A stretch of 64,000 nt of DNA from Aquibacillus albus. GTDB lineage: Bacteria > Bacillota > Bacilli > Bacillales > Amphibacillaceae. A program made the position numbers and the translations under genes. A model generated the notes under the pieces. It did no database searches and was not told where the DNA came from. It worked only from the letters and a program-made list of their open reading frames with translations. Within the stretch, counting starts at the first letter, position 1. Each line of letters begins with the position of its first letter. Location of the stretch: the NCBI RefSeq assembly GCF_016908325.1, contig NZ_JAFBDR010000013.1:1-64000 (forward strand), read 5' to 3'. Of this stretch, positions 62,676-64,000 are shown in pieces.

Positions 62676-62789
62676 GAGGCTGTCCTACAAGCAAAGGGTC
62701 AGACCTCTCAACTACAACATCTAGTAATATTATAATAAACATTAATTGTTGTAGTATAACGAGGTGTCAGACCCTTATGGGACAGTCTC
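62676..62789. repeat. GAGGCTGTCCC/GGGGTCTGACCCC repeat, full-length copy
   Basis: The best copy in the window: GAGGCTGTCC (62676-62685) and GGACAGTCTC (62780-62789) are the outer arms, with nested pairs AGGGTC/GACCCT, ACCTC/GAGGT and CTACAACA/TGTTGTAG. The whole 114 bp folds into one long hairpin with an AT-rich loop. No coding potential. It lies between ysxC and the convergent minus-strand gene and may serve as terminator for both. Confidence 0.75.
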
Positions 62790-62814
62790 TTTATGCATAT
62801 TTTAAATAATTAAG

Positions 62815-63297
62815 CTATTTTTTCTTTAATAGAAAATAACCGCCACCAATAATAAGAATGATTGGCCAAAAGTTGGTCGCTAGAAGAACGATTTCATTAA
62901 TCCATCCAAACCACTCCGGTTTATCTGTTACAAAAATTGCAAACAAAGAAATAAACAGTAGTATCAATCCGGGAATCAAACCTGATCTAGTTTTTGAATA
63001 ACTTAGTAAAAAAGCTATTCCAATGATGAGTGGATACATTCCCCAATGGTTTATCCAAAAGGAGTAATGGTTTACGCTATGGAAGTGAAGTCCCAATCCT
63101 AATAGGATAGCTCCTGGGAATAAATTTCCGTATTCTTTGGCACCATAACTATGTAGTAGAAATGAGATTCCAATAATGATTAGCAATGTAGGCCATGAGT
63201 AAAAATTTGTAAATATGGGTAATTGCAATTGCCTAAATAAGTAAAAAGCACCGATTCCTATTAATAAGTATCCAATAAAAGCATTTTGTTTTCTCAT
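62815..63297 (-). CDS. LiaI/LiaF-like transmembrane protein
   Basis: Hydrophobic protein of 160 residues with about six membrane segments and the repeating pattern G-I-G-hydrophobic-L-W-P-hydrophobic typical of the LiaI/LiaF transmembrane family (FTNFYSWPTLLIIIGISFLL; ATNFWPIILIIGGGYFLLKKK). It sits between ysxC and hemA, where B. subtilis has ysxD, but here it is on the opposite strand; orthology is not proven. Function unknown, possibly envelope stress related by family. AGGAGT precedes the ATG on the minus strand. Confidence 0.75.
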   Translation of the reverse strand: MRKQNAFIGYLLIGIGAFYLFRQLQLPIFTNFYSWPTLLIIIGISFLLHSYGAKEYGNLFPGAILLGLGLHFHSVNHYSFWINHWGMYPLIIGIAFLLSYSKTRSGLIPGLILLFISLFAIFVTDKPEWFGWINEIVLLATNFWPIILIIGGGYFLLKKK

Positions 63298-63474
63298 TGC
63301 AAACTCCTAGATTAAAATAATTATTAATTAGTATTAATTTCTTGATTATGTATAATGGATATGGTAAAGTACATACGTATTTAATGAAGTGATATAATAA
63401 ATCTTTCTTACAATATATTACCATAAAGAATTCAAAATCTGTTCAAATTTAAGAGAAAAAACAAAGAATACTCA

Positions 63475-63483
63475 TGTTATAAT
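63475..63483 (+). promoter_or_regulatory. Extended -10 promoter of hemA
   Basis: TGtTATAAT at 63475-63483, 48 bases before hemA. No good -35 at the usual distance. Confidence 0.55.
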
Positions 63484-63530
63484 AAACTATAGTATGATTG
63501 TTACGGTTGATGTTTTTGGGGGTAGATGTT

Positions 63531-64000
63531 ATGCACATAATAGTGGTGGGTATAAATTATAGAACCACCCCAGTAGAAATTAGAGAGAATCTCACGTTTG
63601 ATGAGGACATGCTCACTAATGCCATGCAGATGTTAAATCAAAGAAAAAGCATATTGGAGAATGTGATTATTTCCACATGTAATCGTACAGAGATATATGC
63701 AGTGGTTGATCAACTCCATACTGGTCGATATTATATCAAGCAATTTTTAGCTGATTGGTTCGGTATAGAAAAAGAAGCGTTTTCTTCCTATTTAAAGATC
63801 TATGAAAATGATGGTGCGATGGAGCATTTGTTTCGAGTAACAAGTGGTTTAGATTCAATGGTGGTTGGTGAGACACAAATATTGGGTCAAATAAAACAAT
63901 CATTTATGCTTGCACAACAATCAGAGGCTACAGGAACAATTTTTAATGAATTGTTCAAGCAAGCCATTACTCTGGCGAAACGAGCACATAAAGAAACAGA
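63531..64000 (+). CDS. hemA: Glutamyl-tRNA reductase, 5' part
   Basis: First committed enzyme of tetrapyrrole synthesis, reducing Glu-tRNA to glutamate semialdehyde. Only about 156 residues are in the window; the frame is open to the edge. The catalytic cysteine is C50 in [22 protein letters not shown] at the start and the [12 protein letters not shown] block confirm the family. GGGGGTA about 7 bases before the ATG is the ribosome site. The rest of the gene and presumably hemX onward lie to the right. Confidence 0.95.
   Translation, partial: MHIIVVGINYRTTPVEIRENLTFDEDMLTNAMQMLNQRKSILENVIISTCNRTEIYAVVDQLHTGRYYIKQFLADWFGIEKEAFSSYLKIYENDGAMEHLFRVTSGLDSMVVGETQILGQIKQSFMLAQQSEATGTIFNELFKQAITLAKRAHKET

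Noticed and set aside
63477-63492. PerR box before hemA, as in B. subtilis
   Set aside because: The left half TTATAAT is exact, but the right half ACTATAG is imperfect and spaced by 2 instead of 1. TTATAAT is equally explained as the promoter -10.
1-64000. CRISPR arrays, prophage or transposase genes
   Set aside because: No regularly spaced direct repeats, no cas genes, and no mobile protein other than the intron maturase were seen.

Overview
The window is chromosomal core DNA of a low-GC, endospore-forming member of the Bacillaceae. The gene order phoP-phoR, polA-mutM-ytaF-coaE, speH-nrdR-dnaB-dnaI-ytxC-thrS-infC-rpmI-rplT, pheS-pheT, rnhC, zapA-cvpA-polX-mutS2, lcfA-fadR-etfBA-trxA-uvrC, sdhCAB-gerE-ysmB-racE-gerM-rph-rdgB-ysnB, tig-clpX-lonB-lonA-ysxC-hemA closely follows the Bacillus subtilis map. 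Protein resemblance and several interspersed repeats suggest the Oceanobacillus/Virgibacillus side of the family, but that placement is inference. Spore genes (sspI, gerE, gerM, lonB, ytaF, ytxC) show that it sporulates.

Layout. 1-4.4 kb: the phosphate two-component system PhoP/PhoR, with a PhoR that has almost no extracytoplasmic loop, then an hflK-hflC pair before polA. 4.5-13.7 kb: DNA replication and repair, CoA synthesis, S-adenosylmethionine decarboxylase, NrdR and the helicase loaders DnaB/DnaI. 13.8-18.9 kb: ytxC, T-box-controlled thrS, and the infC-rpmI-rplT operon with an L20-type leader, an AUU start codon for IF3, and a 190-nt structured element wedged between rpmI and rplT. 19-29 kb: small membrane genes, a dimeric-type dUTPase, M42 peptidase, SspI, an rRNA/tRNA methyltransferase, T-box-controlled pheST, and RNase HIII. 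28.8-45.5 kb: division and repair genes (zapA, polX, mutS2, uvrC), fatty-acid oxidation under FadR with a perfect FadR box, thioredoxin and succinate dehydrogenase. 45.6-52.7 kb: gerE with a sigma-K promoter, racE, gerM, then a group II intron sitting directly behind the gerM terminator, then rph-rdgB-ysnB. 52.8-53.4 kb: a tRNA-Gly/tRNA-Arg cluster. 53.5-64 kb: ysoA, tig, clpX, lonB (sigma-F promoter), lonA, ysxC, a small membrane protein and the start of hemA.

The most unusual structure is in the tRNA cluster. Each of the two tRNA genes is preceded by a truncated copy of its own 5' end fused to a homologous element of about 100 nt. The two elements share a 27-nt core with one difference, and that difference is matched by a compensating change on the opposite strand of a predicted stem. 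This looks like a structured RNA or mobile element associated with tRNA genes. Four other small inverted-repeat families are scattered through the window, two of them inside operons. A speH leader with an 8-bp stem able to hide the ribosome binding site is a second candidate for unrecognised RNA regulation.
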